Below are positions 36,803 through 45,661 of a stretch of DNA of 62,903 nucleotides, piece after piece. Each line of letters begins with the position of its first letter. Position 1 is the stretch's first letter. Source of the stretch: Streptomyces sp. ISL-10 (lineage in GTDB: Bacteria; Actinomycetota; Actinomycetes; Streptomycetales; Streptomycetaceae); the NCBI RefSeq assembly GCF_018614575.1, contig NZ_JAGGOJ010000037.1, positions 1 to 62,903 of the forward strand, read 5' to 3'. The notes below the pieces were generated by a model. The model worked only from the letters and a program-made list of their open reading frames with translations. It was not told the DNA's origin and searched no databases. The translations under genes and the position numbers were made by a program.

Positions 36803-38215
36803 TCAGCTGTCGAAGCCGAGCCCGAGCCGGTCCAGTGTCCGCAGCCACGCGTTGCGCCGGCCGCCGTTGGCGTCTGCCCTGGCCAGAGACCACTTGGTGA
36901 GCCCGATACCGGCCCAGGCGACCGGCTCGGGCGGGAACGGGAGCGGCTTGCTGCGCACCATCTTCAGCTCGGTGCGCTCGGTGCGGGCGCCGGCCAGCAG
37001 ATCGAGCATCACGTCGGCGCCGAACCGGGTCGCACCGACGCCGAGACCGGTGTACCCGGCGGCGTAGGCGACCTTTCCGCCGTGCGCGGTGCCGAAGAAC
37101 GCGGCGAACCGCGAGCAGGTGTCGATGGCACCACCCCAGGCGTGGCTGAACCGGATGCCCTCCAGTTGCGGGAAGCAGTGGAAGAAGTGGCCGGCGAGCC
37201 TGAGGTAGGTCTCGGGCCGGTGGTCCAGCTCCGCATCGAGCCGGCCGCCGAACGGATAGACCGCGTCGTAACCGCCCCACAGAATGCGGTGGTCGGCGGT
37301 GATGCGGAAGTAGTGGAACTGGTTGGCGCTGTCGCCGAGGCCCTGCCTGCGCTTCCAGCCCACGGAGGCGAGCTGCTCGACGCTCAGCGGTTCGGTCGTC
37401 AGCGCGTAGTCGTAGACCGGGACGGTGTACGGGCGAACCCGTTTGACCAGCGACGGGAACACATTGGTGCCGAGTGCGACGTGCCGGGCCAGGACACGGC
37501 CGTACGGGGTGCGTACGGCCATGCCCGGCCCGGACGGGGCGAGTTCGAGTCCCCGGGTGTTCTCGTAGATGCGCACGCCGAGGCCGAGGCACGTCTGCTT
37601 GAGCCCCCAGGCCAGCTTGGCCGGGTGCAGCATGGCGACGCCGTCGCGGTCCCACAGACCGCCGAGGAAGGTCGGCGAGTCCACCTCGGCGCGCACGGCG
37701 TCCCGGTCGAGCATCTGCAGTCCGCCGAAGCCCAGCCGGGTCGCCTCCTGGTGCAGCTCGTTCAGTTCGGCGAGCTGGTGGGGCTCGGTGGCCACGTCGA
37801 TCTCGCCGGTGCGCTCGAAGTCGCAGTCGATCCCGTAGCGGGCGACGGTGTCCTCGATCGCGTCCAGGTTGCGTGCCCCGAGCTCCTCCAGCCGCCCGAG
37901 CTCCTGCGGCCAGCGGGCGAGTCCGTTGCCGAGGCCGTGGGTGAGGGAGGCGGCGCAGAAGCCGCCGTTGCGGCCCGAGGCGGCCCAGCCCACCTCGCGG
38001 CCCTCGATCAGGACCACGTCCCGCCCGGGGTCGCGCTCCTTGGCGAGCAGCGCGGTCCACAGTCCGCTGTAGCCGCCGCCGACGACGAGGAGATCGCAGC
38101 GTTCGGTGCCGGTGAGGGCGGGCCGGGCGCCGGGCCTGCCGGGGTCGTCCAGCCAGAAGGGGACGGGCCGGGCGTCGGCGAGGGACGAGGCGAAGGGCAG
38201 GGCGGCCGGGGCCAT
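36803..38215 (-). CDS. FAD-dependent amine oxidoreductase, PuuB/DAO-like
   Basis: 470 residues from the ATG at 38215, with AAGGAG eight bases upstream. The Rossmann motif VVGGGYSGLWTALLA (about 46-60) and WAASGRNGGF place it in the DAO family with gamma-glutamylputrescine oxidoreductases. C-terminal GYTGLGVG is the second flavin segment. Expected reaction: oxidative deamination of a (glutamyl)polyamine to an aldehyde, ammonia and hydrogen peroxide. It is the last gene of the six-gene polyamine-type operon, 30 bases after the permease, so uptake and first oxidation are linked. The exact substrate is inference. Confidence 0.86.
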   Translation of the reverse strand: MAPAALPFASSLADARPVPFWLDDPGRPGARPALTGTERCDLLVVGGGYSGLWTALLAKERDPGRDVVLIEGREVGWAASGRNGGFCAASLTHGLGNGLARWPQELGRLEELGARNLDAIEDTVARYGIDCDFERTGEIDVATEPHQLAELNELHQEATRLGFGGLQMLDRDAVRAEVDSPTFLGGLWDRDGVAMLHPAKLAWGLKQTCLGLGVRIYENTRGLELAPSGPGMAVRTPYGRVLARHVALGTNVFPSLVKRVRPYTVPVYDYALTTEPLSVEQLASVGWKRRQGLGDSANQFHYFRITADHRILWGGYDAVYPFGGRLDAELDHRPETYLRLAGHFFHCFPQLEGIRFSHAWGGAIDTCSRFAAFFGTAHGGKVAYAAGYTGLGVGATRFGADVMLDLLAGARTERTELKMVRSKPLPFPPEPVAWAGIGLTKWSLARADANGGRRNAWLRTLDRLGLGFDS

Positions 38216-38245
38216 GGTTTCCACTCCTTCTTCGGGCCCGGGGGC

Positions 38246-39043
38246 CTATTGGGGCAGCGCGGATTTCCTGCGCCGGCTGCTGACGATCTGGCCGGTGAGG
38301 ACGATCAGCACGGCGACGGCGAACATGGCCGTACCGATGACATTGATCTGCACCGGTGTACCGCGCTGGGCCGAACCCCACACGAACATGGGGAAGGTGA
38401 CGGTGTTTCCGGAGTTGAAGTTGGTGATGATGAAGTCGTCGAAGGACAGCGCGAAGGCGAGCATCGCGCCTGCCGCGATGCCGGGCGCGGCGATCGGCAG
38501 GGTGACCCGCAGGAACGTCTGCACCGGTCCCGCGTACAGGTCGCGGGCCGCCTCCTCCAGTCGCGGGTCCATCGACATGACGCGTGCCTTGACGGCGACC
38601 ACCACGAAGCTGAGGCAGAACATGGTGTGGGCGATGAGGATGGTCCAGAAGCCCAGCTGCACACCGAGGTTGAGAAAGAGCGTGAGCAGCGAGGCGGCCA
38701 TGACCACCTCGGGCATCGCCATGGGCAGGAAGATCAGCGAGTTGACCGTGCCCCGGGCCCGGAAGCGGTAGCGCACGAGCGCGAAGGCGATCATCGCGCC
38801 CAGGAGGGTCGCCCCGGCCGTCGCCCACAGGGCGATCTGGAGGGACAGCGTGAGCGAGCCGCACATGTCGGCCACACCGCACGGGTCCTTCCAGGCGTCC
38901 GTGGAGAACTCCTGCCAGGAGTAGTTGAACCGGCCGGCCGGCTTGTTGAAGGAGAACACCATGACGACGATGTTCGGCACGATCAGGTACGCGAGCGTGA
39001 GCAGGCCCGCCACCACCACGAGGTTGCGCCTTGTCCAACGCAT
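38246..39043 (-). CDS. Polyamine-type ABC transporter permease (PotC-like)
   Basis: 265 residues with six membrane helices. The EAA loop reads EEAARDLYAGPVQTFLRVTLP. The segment LSFDDFIITNF is characteristic of PotC-type permeases. It forms the channel with the PotB-like protein. The start codon overlaps the stop of that gene (TGATG). Confidence 0.93.
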   Translation of the reverse strand: MRWTRRNLVVVAGLLTLAYLIVPNIVVMVFSFNKPAGRFNYSWQEFSTDAWKDPCGVADMCGSLTLSLQIALWATAGATLLGAMIAFALVRYRFRARGTVNSLIFLPMAMPEVVMAASLLTLFLNLGVQLGFWTILIAHTMFCLSFVVVAVKARVMSMDPRLEEAARDLYAGPVQTFLRVTLPIAAPGIAAGAMLAFALSFDDFIITNFNSGNTVTFPMFVWGSAQRGTPVQINVIGTAMFAVAVLIVLTGQIVSSRRRKSALPQ

Positions 39044-39975
39044 CAGACCAGGTCCTCCGTTCCGGCCCGTCGGATGTAAACGGTGACCGTGACCAGCACG
39101 ACCGCCATCAGGATGAACGACAGCGCGGCCGCCGTCGGGTAGTCGAGCACCCGAAGGAACTGCGACTGGATGACGTTTCCGATCATGCGGGTGTCGGTGG
39201 ACCCCAGCAGCTCGGCGTTGACGTAGTCGCCGCTCGCGGGGATGAACGTCAGCAGCGTTCCGGAGACGACGCCCGGCATGGACAGCGGGAACGTCACCTT
39301 GCGGAAGACCTTGGCGGGGCTCGCGTACAGGTCCCCGGCCGCCTCGTGCAGCCGAGGGTCGATCCGCTCCAGCGACGTGTACAGCGGAAGGATCATGAAG
39401 GGGAGGAAGTTGTACGTCAGACCGGTGACGACGGCGAGCGGTGTGGCGAGGACGCGGTCGCCCTCGGTCATCCCGAGCCAGCTGGTGACGTCGAGGAACC
39501 CGATGGCGTTCAGGACCTCCACCACCGGTCCGCCGTCGGCCAGGATCGTCTTCCAGGCGAGCGTACGGATCAGGAAGCTGGTGAAGAAGGGCGCGATGAC
39601 GAGCACCAGCAGCAGGTTGCGCCAGCGGCCCGCCTTGAACGCGATCAGGTAGGCGAGCGGATAGCCGAGCAGCAGACACAGGGCGGTGGCCGCGCCCGCG
39701 TACAGCAGCGACCGAAGGAAGTGCGGGTAGTACTCGGTCAGCGCGTCCCAGTAGGTCGCGAAGTGCCAGGTGACCTCGAAGCCCTCCTCCAGGGAGCCGG
39801 TCTGCACGGAGGTCGAGGCCTGGTAGACGAGCGGCAGCGCGAAGAAGACCAGCAGCCACACGAGGCCCGGCAGCAGCAGCCAGTACGGGATCAGCCGGCG
39901 GCGAAGGGAGGTCTTGTGGACGGGTGGTTCGGCCGGTGCCGGGGCGGTGGGCGGCGGCGCCTCGGTGACGGTCAT
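39043..39975 (-). CDS. Polyamine-type ABC transporter permease (PotB-like)
   Basis: 310 residues. A Pro-rich N-terminus of about 20 residues precedes six membrane helices. The EAA loop is HEAAGDLYASPAKVFRKVTFP, followed by IPASGDYVNAELLG as in PotB proteins. It overlaps the ATPase gene upstream by four bases (ATGA) and the PotC-like gene downstream. Confidence 0.93.
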   Translation of the reverse strand: MTVTEAPPPTAPAPAEPPVHKTSLRRRLIPYWLLLPGLVWLLVFFALPLVYQASTSVQTGSLEEGFEVTWHFATYWDALTEYYPHFLRSLLYAGAATALCLLLGYPLAYLIAFKAGRWRNLLLVLVIAPFFTSFLIRTLAWKTILADGGPVVEVLNAIGFLDVTSWLGMTEGDRVLATPLAVVTGLTYNFLPFMILPLYTSLERIDPRLHEAAGDLYASPAKVFRKVTFPLSMPGVVSGTLLTFIPASGDYVNAELLGSTDTRMIGNVIQSQFLRVLDYPTAAALSFILMAVVLVTVTVYIRRAGTEDLV

Positions 39976-41123
39976 GGCGTCTCCTCCACCGTCTCGACGC
40001 CCGCCGCGATGTCCTGGGCGGCGTCCAGCCCGAAGGTGTGCTCGGGGTTCCAGTGCAGGACGACCTCCGCACCGGGTACGAGTCCGGCCCGGTGCTCCAC
40101 GTTCTGTGCGTAGACCTCGAGTGCCTTGCCGACCGGGCTCTCCACCACGTACTGCGTGGACACGCCGATGAAGGAGGAGTCCACGATCCGGCCGGTGACG
40201 GCGTTCCGGCCGGCGGCGACGGAGTCCGCCTCGTCGGCGGTGGTGAGCGAGATCTTCTCGGGCCGGACGCCGACGAGCAGCTTGCCGCCGGAGCGCACGA
40301 CGTCGGGGCAGCGTCCGGCGGGCAGCCGCAGCTTGCCGCCGCCCGCGGTGACGACGACCTCGCCGCCGCTGTTGTCGACGACCTCGGCCTCGATGAGGTT
40401 GGAGGTGCCGAGGAAGTTGGCGACGAAGGTGGTGCGCGGGTTCTCGTAGAGCTCGGCGGGCGCGCCCAGCTGCTCGACCCGGCCGCCGTTCATGACCGCG
40501 ACCGTGTCGGCCATGGTCATGGCCTCCTCCTGGTCGTGGGTGACATGGACGAAGGTGATGCCGACCTCCGTCTGGATGCGCTTGAGCTCCAGCTGCATCT
40601 GACGGCGCAGCTTGAGGTCCAGCGCGCCGAGCGGCTCGTCGAGGAGGAGGACCTGCGGGTGGTTGATCAGCGCGCGGGCGACGGCGACGCGCTGCTGCTG
40701 GCCGCCGGAGAGCTGGTGCGGCTTGCGCTGGGCGAAGTCGCCGAGCTGGACGAGGTCGAGCATGTCGCCGACCTGCTGCCGCACGGAGCCGACGCCGCGG
40801 CGGCGCAGTCCGAAGGCGATGTTCTCGTAGATGCTCAGGTGCGGGAAGAGCGCATAGCTCTGGAAGACCGTGTTGACCGGGCGCTTGTGGGGGGGCAGGC
40901 CGGTGACGTCGCGGGCGCCGAGCGAGACGGTGCCGGTGGAGGGGTCCTCCAGGCCGGCGATCATGCGCAGGGTGGTCGTCTTTCCGCAGCCGGACGCGCC
41001 GAGGAGCGCGAAGAAGGAGCCCTGCGGGACGGTCAGATCGAGCGGGTGGACGGCGGTGAAGGAGCCGTAGGTCTTGCTGATCCCGGAGAGGCGGACGTCG
41101 CCGCCCTCTGTCTTTTCAGTCAT
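39972..41123 (-). CDS. Polyamine-type ABC transporter ATPase (PotA-like)
   Basis: 383 residues from the ATG at 41123. Walker A GASGCGKTT, signature LSGGQQQR, Walker B LLLDEPLGALD, and a C-terminal TOBE regulatory domain (LVGVRPEKISLT). It powers import together with the PotB/C-like permeases. It lies 43 bases after the substrate-binding gene and overlaps the first permease. Confidence 0.94.
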   Translation of the reverse strand: MTEKTEGGDVRLSGISKTYGSFTAVHPLDLTVPQGSFFALLGASGCGKTTTLRMIAGLEDPSTGTVSLGARDVTGLPPHKRPVNTVFQSYALFPHLSIYENIAFGLRRRGVGSVRQQVGDMLDLVQLGDFAQRKPHQLSGGQQQRVAVARALINHPQVLLLDEPLGALDLKLRRQMQLELKRIQTEVGITFVHVTHDQEEAMTMADTVAVMNGGRVEQLGAPAELYENPRTTFVANFLGTSNLIEAEVVDNSGGEVVVTAGGGKLRLPAGRCPDVVRSGGKLLVGVRPEKISLTTADEADSVAAGRNAVTGRIVDSSFIGVSTQYVVESPVGKALEVYAQNVEHRAGLVPGAEVVLHWNPEHTFGLDAAQDIAAGVETVEETP

Positions 41124-41166
41124 GGGTCGCGGTCCCAGGTGGTGTCGGGTCGTCAGGACGTGTGGG

Positions 41167-42414
41167 TCAGGCACCGATGAGCTTGGCGAACTTCTCCTCG
41201 TACGCCGTCTCTTCCGCGCTGCCGAGCGAGCGGAAGGAGTGGGACTTGGCCGCCATGGCCTCGTCCGGGATGATCAGCGGGTTCTTGGCCAGCTCGGGGT
41301 CGATCTTCGCCAGTTCGGGGGCGACTCCGGCGACCGGCGTCACATAGTTGATGTACGCGGCGAGCTTCGCCGCGACGGGGAGTTCGTAGTAGTAGTCGAT
41401 CAGGCGAGTGGCGTTCTTCCGGTGCCGTGCGTGAGCCGGGACCAGGAGGTTGTCGGTGGCCGTCATGTAGCCCGCGTCGGGGATCGTGTAGCGGATGTCG
41501 GGGTTGTCGACCTGGAGCTGGATGAGGTCGCCGGCCCAGGCGATGCAGGCGGCGATGTCGCCCTTGTCGAGGTCCGACGTGTAGTCGTTGCCGGTGAAGC
41601 GGCGGATCTGCTTCCTGTCGACGGCCTTCTGCAGCCTGCCGAGGGCGGCGTCGAAGTCGGCGTCGGTGACCTTGACGGGGTCCTTGCCCATGTCGAGCAG
41701 GGTCATGCCGACCGTGTCGCGCATCTCGGTGAGGAAGCTGACCCGGCCCTTGAGCCGGGGGTCGTCGAGCAGTTGGGTGACGGAGTCGACCTTGCGGCCG
41801 CCGGTCGCCTTGATGTTGTAGGCGATGACGGTCGGGATGCCGGTCCACGGGTAGCTGTAGGCGCGGCCCGGGTCCCAGTCTGGGCTGCGGAACTGCTGGG
41901 AGAGGTTGGCGTAGGCGTTGGGCAGCAGCGACGCGTCGAGCTTCTGCGCCCAGCCCAGCCGGATGATCCGGGCGGCCAGCCAGTCGGTGACGTTGATCAG
42001 ATCGCGGCCGGTGTCCTGCCCGGCCGCGAGCTGCGGCTGGATCTTGCCGAAGAACTCGACGTTGTCGTTGATGTCCTCGGTGTACTTGACCGTGATCCCG
42101 GTGCGCCGGGTGAACTCCTCAAGGGTCGGACGGCTCTTCTCGTCCTCGCTGGTGTCCATGTACTCGGTCCAGTTGGAGAAGGTGAGCCGCTTCTCCTTGT
42201 CCGAGAAGTCCGTTGAGCCCTCGGCTCCGGCCTCGCGCTTGGCGGGCGGGATGCCGCAGGCGCTCAGCAGGCCGGCGCCGCCGGCCGTGAGTGCGCCGAA
42301 ACTCGACGCGCGCAGCAGCGAACGGCGGGAGAGGGCACCCCGCCCGTTGGTCAGGCTGCGACGCATCGCGGCGATCTGCGCCGCCGAGAGGCGCTCCGAT
42401 TCGTACTGCTCCAT
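41167..42414 (-). CDS. Polyamine-type substrate-binding lipoprotein (PotD-like)
   Basis: 415 residues from the ATG at 42414. The N-terminal region has a twin-Arg-like SRRSLLRASS, a hydrophobic run and the lipobox LSAC; Tat export and lipidation are likely. The long leader of about 45 residues before the Arg pair is unusual. The mature protein (LTFSNWTEYMD, AAGQDTGRDLINVTDW, AYSYPWTGIPTVIAYN) matches spermidine/putrescine-binding proteins. It probably captures a polyamine for the transporter encoded directly downstream. Confidence 0.92.
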   Translation of the reverse strand: MEQYESERLSAAQIAAMRRSLTNGRGALSRRSLLRASSFGALTAGGAGLLSACGIPPAKREAGAEGSTDFSDKEKRLTFSNWTEYMDTSEDEKSRPTLEEFTRRTGITVKYTEDINDNVEFFGKIQPQLAAGQDTGRDLINVTDWLAARIIRLGWAQKLDASLLPNAYANLSQQFRSPDWDPGRAYSYPWTGIPTVIAYNIKATGGRKVDSVTQLLDDPRLKGRVSFLTEMRDTVGMTLLDMGKDPVKVTDADFDAALGRLQKAVDRKQIRRFTGNDYTSDLDKGDIAACIAWAGDLIQLQVDNPDIRYTIPDAGYMTATDNLLVPAHARHRKNATRLIDYYYELPVAAKLAAYINYVTPVAGVAPELAKIDPELAKNPLIIPDEAMAAKSHSFRSLGSAEETAYEEKFAKLIGA

Positions 42415-42488
42415 GACGCTCTGCCCTTTCGGGTGGGATCGGCCGCCGGTCGCGCGGCCTGACACCACGCGGCGGTAGCCGCATGTCG

Positions 42489-44006
42489 TTACGGTCGGTC
42501 CCCGAAGATCGTGCGGTGCCAGCCCTTTCTGGCGATCGCGGTGTTGTCGTACATGACGTGCTTGACCTGCGTGTACTCCTCGAAGGAGTACGCCGACATG
42601 TCCTTGCCGAAGCCGGATGCCTTGTATCCGCCGTGCGGCATCTCGCTGATGATCGGAATGTGGTCGTTGACCCAGACGCAGCCCGCCTTGATCTCGCGGG
42701 TGGCCCGGCCGGCCCGGTAGACGTCGCGGCTCCAGGCGGAGGCCGCGAGCCCGTAGGGGGTGTCGTTGGCGAGGGCGATTCCCTCGTCGTCGGTGTCGAA
42801 GGGGAGCACCACCAGAACCGGTCCGAAGATCTCGGACTGGACGATCTCGCTGTCCTGGGCGGCGCCCGTGATGAGGGTGGGCCGGTAGTACGCGCCCCGG
42901 TCGAGGTCTCCCCCGGGTGCCTCGCCGCCGGTGACGACGGTGGCGTAGGCGCGTGCCCGTTCGACGAAACCGGCCACGCGGTCGCGCTGGAGATGCGAGA
43001 CGAGCGGGCCGAGGTCGGTCGTGGGATCGAGGGGGTCTCCGAGCCGGACCGTGGCCATCAGATCGGCGACGGCCGCGACGAAGGCGTCGTACAGCGGCCG
43101 CTGCACGTAGGCGCGGGTGGCGGCCGTGCAGTCCTGGCCGGAGTTGATGAGGGAGCCGGCGACCGCGCCGTGGGCGGCGGCCTCGATGTCGGCGTCGTCG
43201 AAGACCACGAAGGGGGCCTTGCCGCCGAGTTCGAGGTGCAGCCGCTTGACGCTCGCGGTGGCGATCTCCGCGACGCGCCTGCCGACGGCGGTGGAGCCGG
43301 TGAACGAGGTCATCGCGATGTCCGGGTGGCCGACCAGGTGCTCGCCCGCGTCCTTGCCCGCGCCGTTGACGATGTTGACGACGCCGGCGGGGATCCCGGC
43401 CTCAGCGGCCGCCTCGGCGAACAGCAGCGAGGTGAGCGGCGTGATCTCGGCGGGCTTGAGAACGATGGTGTTCCCCGCGGCGATTGCCGGGAGGATCTTC
43501 CAGGCCGCCATCTGGAGGGGGTAGTTCCAGGGGGCGATCGAGCCGACCGTGCCGATGGGCTCGCGCCGTACGTAGGACGTGTGGTCGCCGCTGTACTCGC
43601 CGGCCGACTGCCCCTGGAGGTGGCGGGCGGCCCCGGCGAAGAAGGCGGTGTTGTCCACCGTTCCCGGCACGTCGAACTCGGTGGTGAGCTTGATCGGCTT
43701 GCCGCACTGGACGGTCTCCGTGTGCGCCAGTTCCTCGGCCCGGTCGCCGAGCACGCCCGCGAACCGGTGCAGTGCGTCGGACCGTTCGCCCGGGGTGGCG
43801 CCCGCCCAGCCGGGCAGCGCCTCGCGCGCGGCGGCCACGGCCTCGTCGACGTCCGCGGCCGATGCGAGCTCGTAGCTGTGGACTCGTCCGCCGGTCGCCG
43901 GGTCGACCACATCCTGCGTACGGCCCGAGGTGCCGGATCGAAGTCGTCCGCCGATGTACTGCGTGCCGGCCGCGAAGCGGTCCTGCATCCGGTAATCGTT
44001 GCCCAT
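42489..44006 (-). CDS. Gamma-aminobutyraldehyde dehydrogenase-like enzyme (PatD-type), operon copy
   Basis: 505 residues from an ATG with GGAG eight bases upstream. ALDH fold with catalytic Cys293 in NSGQDCTAATR, a motif that I associate with aminobutyraldehyde dehydrogenases (E. coli PatD has a similar NAGQDCTA). The general-base Glu is in HLELGGKAP, and the nucleotide site is GSTAVGRR. It likely turns gamma-aminobutyraldehyde (or its glutamyl form) into GABA. First gene of the polyamine-type operon, 74 bases before the binding protein. A paralogue lies at 49.6-51.1 kb. Confidence 0.88.
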   Translation of the reverse strand: MGNDYRMQDRFAAGTQYIGGRLRSGTSGRTQDVVDPATGGRVHSYELASAADVDEAVAAAREALPGWAGATPGERSDALHRFAGVLGDRAEELAHTETVQCGKPIKLTTEFDVPGTVDNTAFFAGAARHLQGQSAGEYSGDHTSYVRREPIGTVGSIAPWNYPLQMAAWKILPAIAAGNTIVLKPAEITPLTSLLFAEAAAEAGIPAGVVNIVNGAGKDAGEHLVGHPDIAMTSFTGSTAVGRRVAEIATASVKRLHLELGGKAPFVVFDDADIEAAAHGAVAGSLINSGQDCTAATRAYVQRPLYDAFVAAVADLMATVRLGDPLDPTTDLGPLVSHLQRDRVAGFVERARAYATVVTGGEAPGGDLDRGAYYRPTLITGAAQDSEIVQSEIFGPVLVVLPFDTDDEGIALANDTPYGLAASAWSRDVYRAGRATREIKAGCVWVNDHIPIISEMPHGGYKASGFGKDMSAYSFEEYTQVKHVMYDNTAIARKGWHRTIFGDRP

Positions 44007-44064
44007 GACGTTCTCCGTTGCCCCAGCGCGAATTGAGTGCCGATCCTGGCAGAGAGTGACCCAC

Positions 44065-44087
44065 GCAACAAGGGATTCCGTTGTTGC
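44065..44087. promoter_or_regulatory. Candidate operator upstream of the polyamine operon
   Basis: Interrupted palindrome of 23 bases with arms GCAACAAGGGA and TCCGTTGTTGC (one mismatch), about 60 bases before the dehydrogenase start and 95 bases before the divergent NADAR gene. The half-site AACAACGGA recurs exactly at 51181, before the Lrp/AsnC gene. This suggests one shared regulator. Confidence 0.5.
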
Positions 44088-44181
44088 CTTTTGATTACGC
44101 GACGGAATCGGTCGACTGTGTGTCGCGTCGTCCCTCCTGTCCCGCGACGGACTGTCCGTGGCAGCTGACAGACTCGCGTGC

Positions 44182-44730
44182 ATGGGGACGGATGAACTGA
44201 TCAAGCTGGCCGCCGAGGGACAGCGAATCAAGTACCTGCACTTCTGGGGCCACTCGCCGCGCCGCGACGGCCGCATCGGAGCGGGCTGCCTCAGTCAGTG
44301 GTGGCCTTCGCCGTTCGAGGTCGAGGGCGTGCGGTACGCGACGGCGGAGCACTGGATGATGGCGCACAAGGCCCGGCTGTTCGGGGACGCCGAGGCCGAA
44401 CGGAAGGCGCTTGACGCGAAAAGCCCCGCCGAGGCGAAGAAGGCGGGGCGGCTGGTGCGCGGTTTCGACGAGGCGATATGGAAGCGCGAGCGCTTCGACA
44501 TCGTGCGCACCGGCAGTGTGCACAAGTTCGGCCAGGACGCCGACCTGTGCGACTTCCTGCTGGGCACCGGCGAGCGGGTGCTCGTGGAGGCGAGCCCGGT
44601 CGACCGCATCTGGGGCATCGGGCTGGCCGCGGACGACGAGCGGGCACAGGATCCCGCGCGCTGGCGCGGGCTCAATCTGCTCGGATTCGCGCTGATGGAG
44701 GCGCGTGCGGAGCTGCGGGGCCGGGGGTAG
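44182..44730 (+). CDS. NADAR-family protein (DUF1768)
   Basis: 182 residues from the ATG at 44182; a GTG at 44158 is possible. KYLHFWGH, GCLSQWWPSPFEVEGVRYATAEHWMMAHKA (as two blocks) and the C-terminal NLLGFALMEAR are the family's hallmarks. NADAR proteins are N-glycosidases that act on ADP-ribose-linked substrates or on riboflavin-pathway intermediates. Which reaction applies here cannot be told from sequence. It diverges from the polyamine operon. No clear ribosome site is present, so the mRNA may be leaderless. Confidence 0.87.
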   Translation: MGTDELIKLAAEGQRIKYLHFWGHSPRRDGRIGAGCLSQWWPSPFEVEGVRYATAEHWMMAHKARLFGDAEAERKALDAKSPAEAKKAGRLVRGFDEAIWKRERFDIVRTGSVHKFGQDADLCDFLLGTGERVLVEASPVDRIWGIGLAADDERAQDPARWRGLNLLGFALMEARAELRGRG

Positions 44731-44764
44731 AGGCCGGGGCGCGCCCGGCGGAGCCCGGGATCGG

Positions 44765-44802
44765 CCCGGCGCGGGCCCCGGGGAGCCTGGGGCCCGCCCG
44801 GG
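44765..44802. terminator. Bidirectional hairpin between the NADAR and DUF4190 genes
   Basis: Left arm near 44765-44779 and right arm 44789-44802 (ggggcccgcccggg) pair with one extra base. It sits between two convergent genes and abuts the DUF4190 stop. Confidence 0.55.
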
Positions 44803-45549
44803 TCACCGGCGGGTGTCGTCGACGACCAGGTGGTTGGAGTAGCTGTCGTAGTCGTAGTCGTAGTTGTCCTTGTTCTTCTTGTCCTCGTTGATCGCTGTGG
44901 TGATGCCCCAGGCGAGGAGGGCGATGAAGATCAGGCCGAGCGCGATGCCGATGGAGCCGAGGATGATGCCGGACAGGGCCATGCCGCCGTTGGTGGCCTC
45001 GCCGCGCTGCGCACGCTTGCGCCCGAGGATGCCGAAGATCAGCGCGAGTACGCCGAGGATGACGCCGACGACTCCGTACAGGCAGAACAGGCACACGGAC
45101 AGGATGCCGAGCACCATCGCGGTGATGCCCATGCCGTTGGCCGGGGTCTGCGTCCAGCCGGGGTTAGGTCCGGCGTAGGGGGCGTAGCCCGGGTAGGCGG
45201 CGCCGTACGGATCGGAGGGCGCGCCGAAGCCTTCCGAGGGGGCCCCGAAGCCGCCGGAGGCGGGGGGCTGGGGCAGGCTCGGGGCGGCCGGGTAACCGTA
45301 GGCGCCCGCTGCGGGCGCGGGGCCGCCGGGCGCGACCGGGGGCGGCGGCGCGGAGCCGGTGTCGCCGGGTCCGGCACCGGGCATCCCGATGACCGTCTGC
45401 TGATCGTGCACGCTCGGCGGCGTGGGCGCGGACTGCGGTTTGTCCAGCGGCACCTTGTCCTGCGGAGCGCCGCCGGCCGGCGGGGCCCACGGGTCGTTCG
45501 GCTGGGGCGCGCCCGCCGGCCCGCCGTGGTTGCCCTGGTTGTCAGACAT
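44803..45549 (-). CDS. DUF4190-type membrane protein with Pro/Gly-rich N-terminus
   Basis: 248 residues. The first about 135 residues are disordered, rich in Pro, Gly, Ala and Tyr. Two membrane helices follow (ITAMVLGILSVCLFCLYGVVGVILGV... and LSGIILGSIGIALGLIFIALLAWG), with the loop LGRKRAQRGEATNGG that marks DUF4190. A short charged tail DYDYDSYSN ends it. Function unknown. The ATG has GGGGGAG upstream, and a divergent promoter region separates it from the deaminase gene. Confidence 0.88.
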   Translation of the reverse strand: MSDNQGNHGGPAGAPQPNDPWAPPAGGAPQDKVPLDKPQSAPTPPSVHDQQTVIGMPGAGPGDTGSAPPPPVAPGGPAPAAGAYGYPAAPSLPQPPASGGFGAPSEGFGAPSDPYGAAYPGYAPYAGPNPGWTQTPANGMGITAMVLGILSVCLFCLYGVVGVILGVLALIFGILGRKRAQRGEATNGGMALSGIILGSIGIALGLIFIALLAWGITTAINEDKKNKDNYDYDYDSYSNHLVVDDTRR

Positions 45550-45661
45550 GGATCTCCCCCATAGGTGGTCCGGTCATGCTACGACCTCGGTCCCCGGCCC
45601 GACCGGCCGCCTACGATGATCCCCCGACCAGGAGCGGCGCATCGCACACGGAGGTACCACG

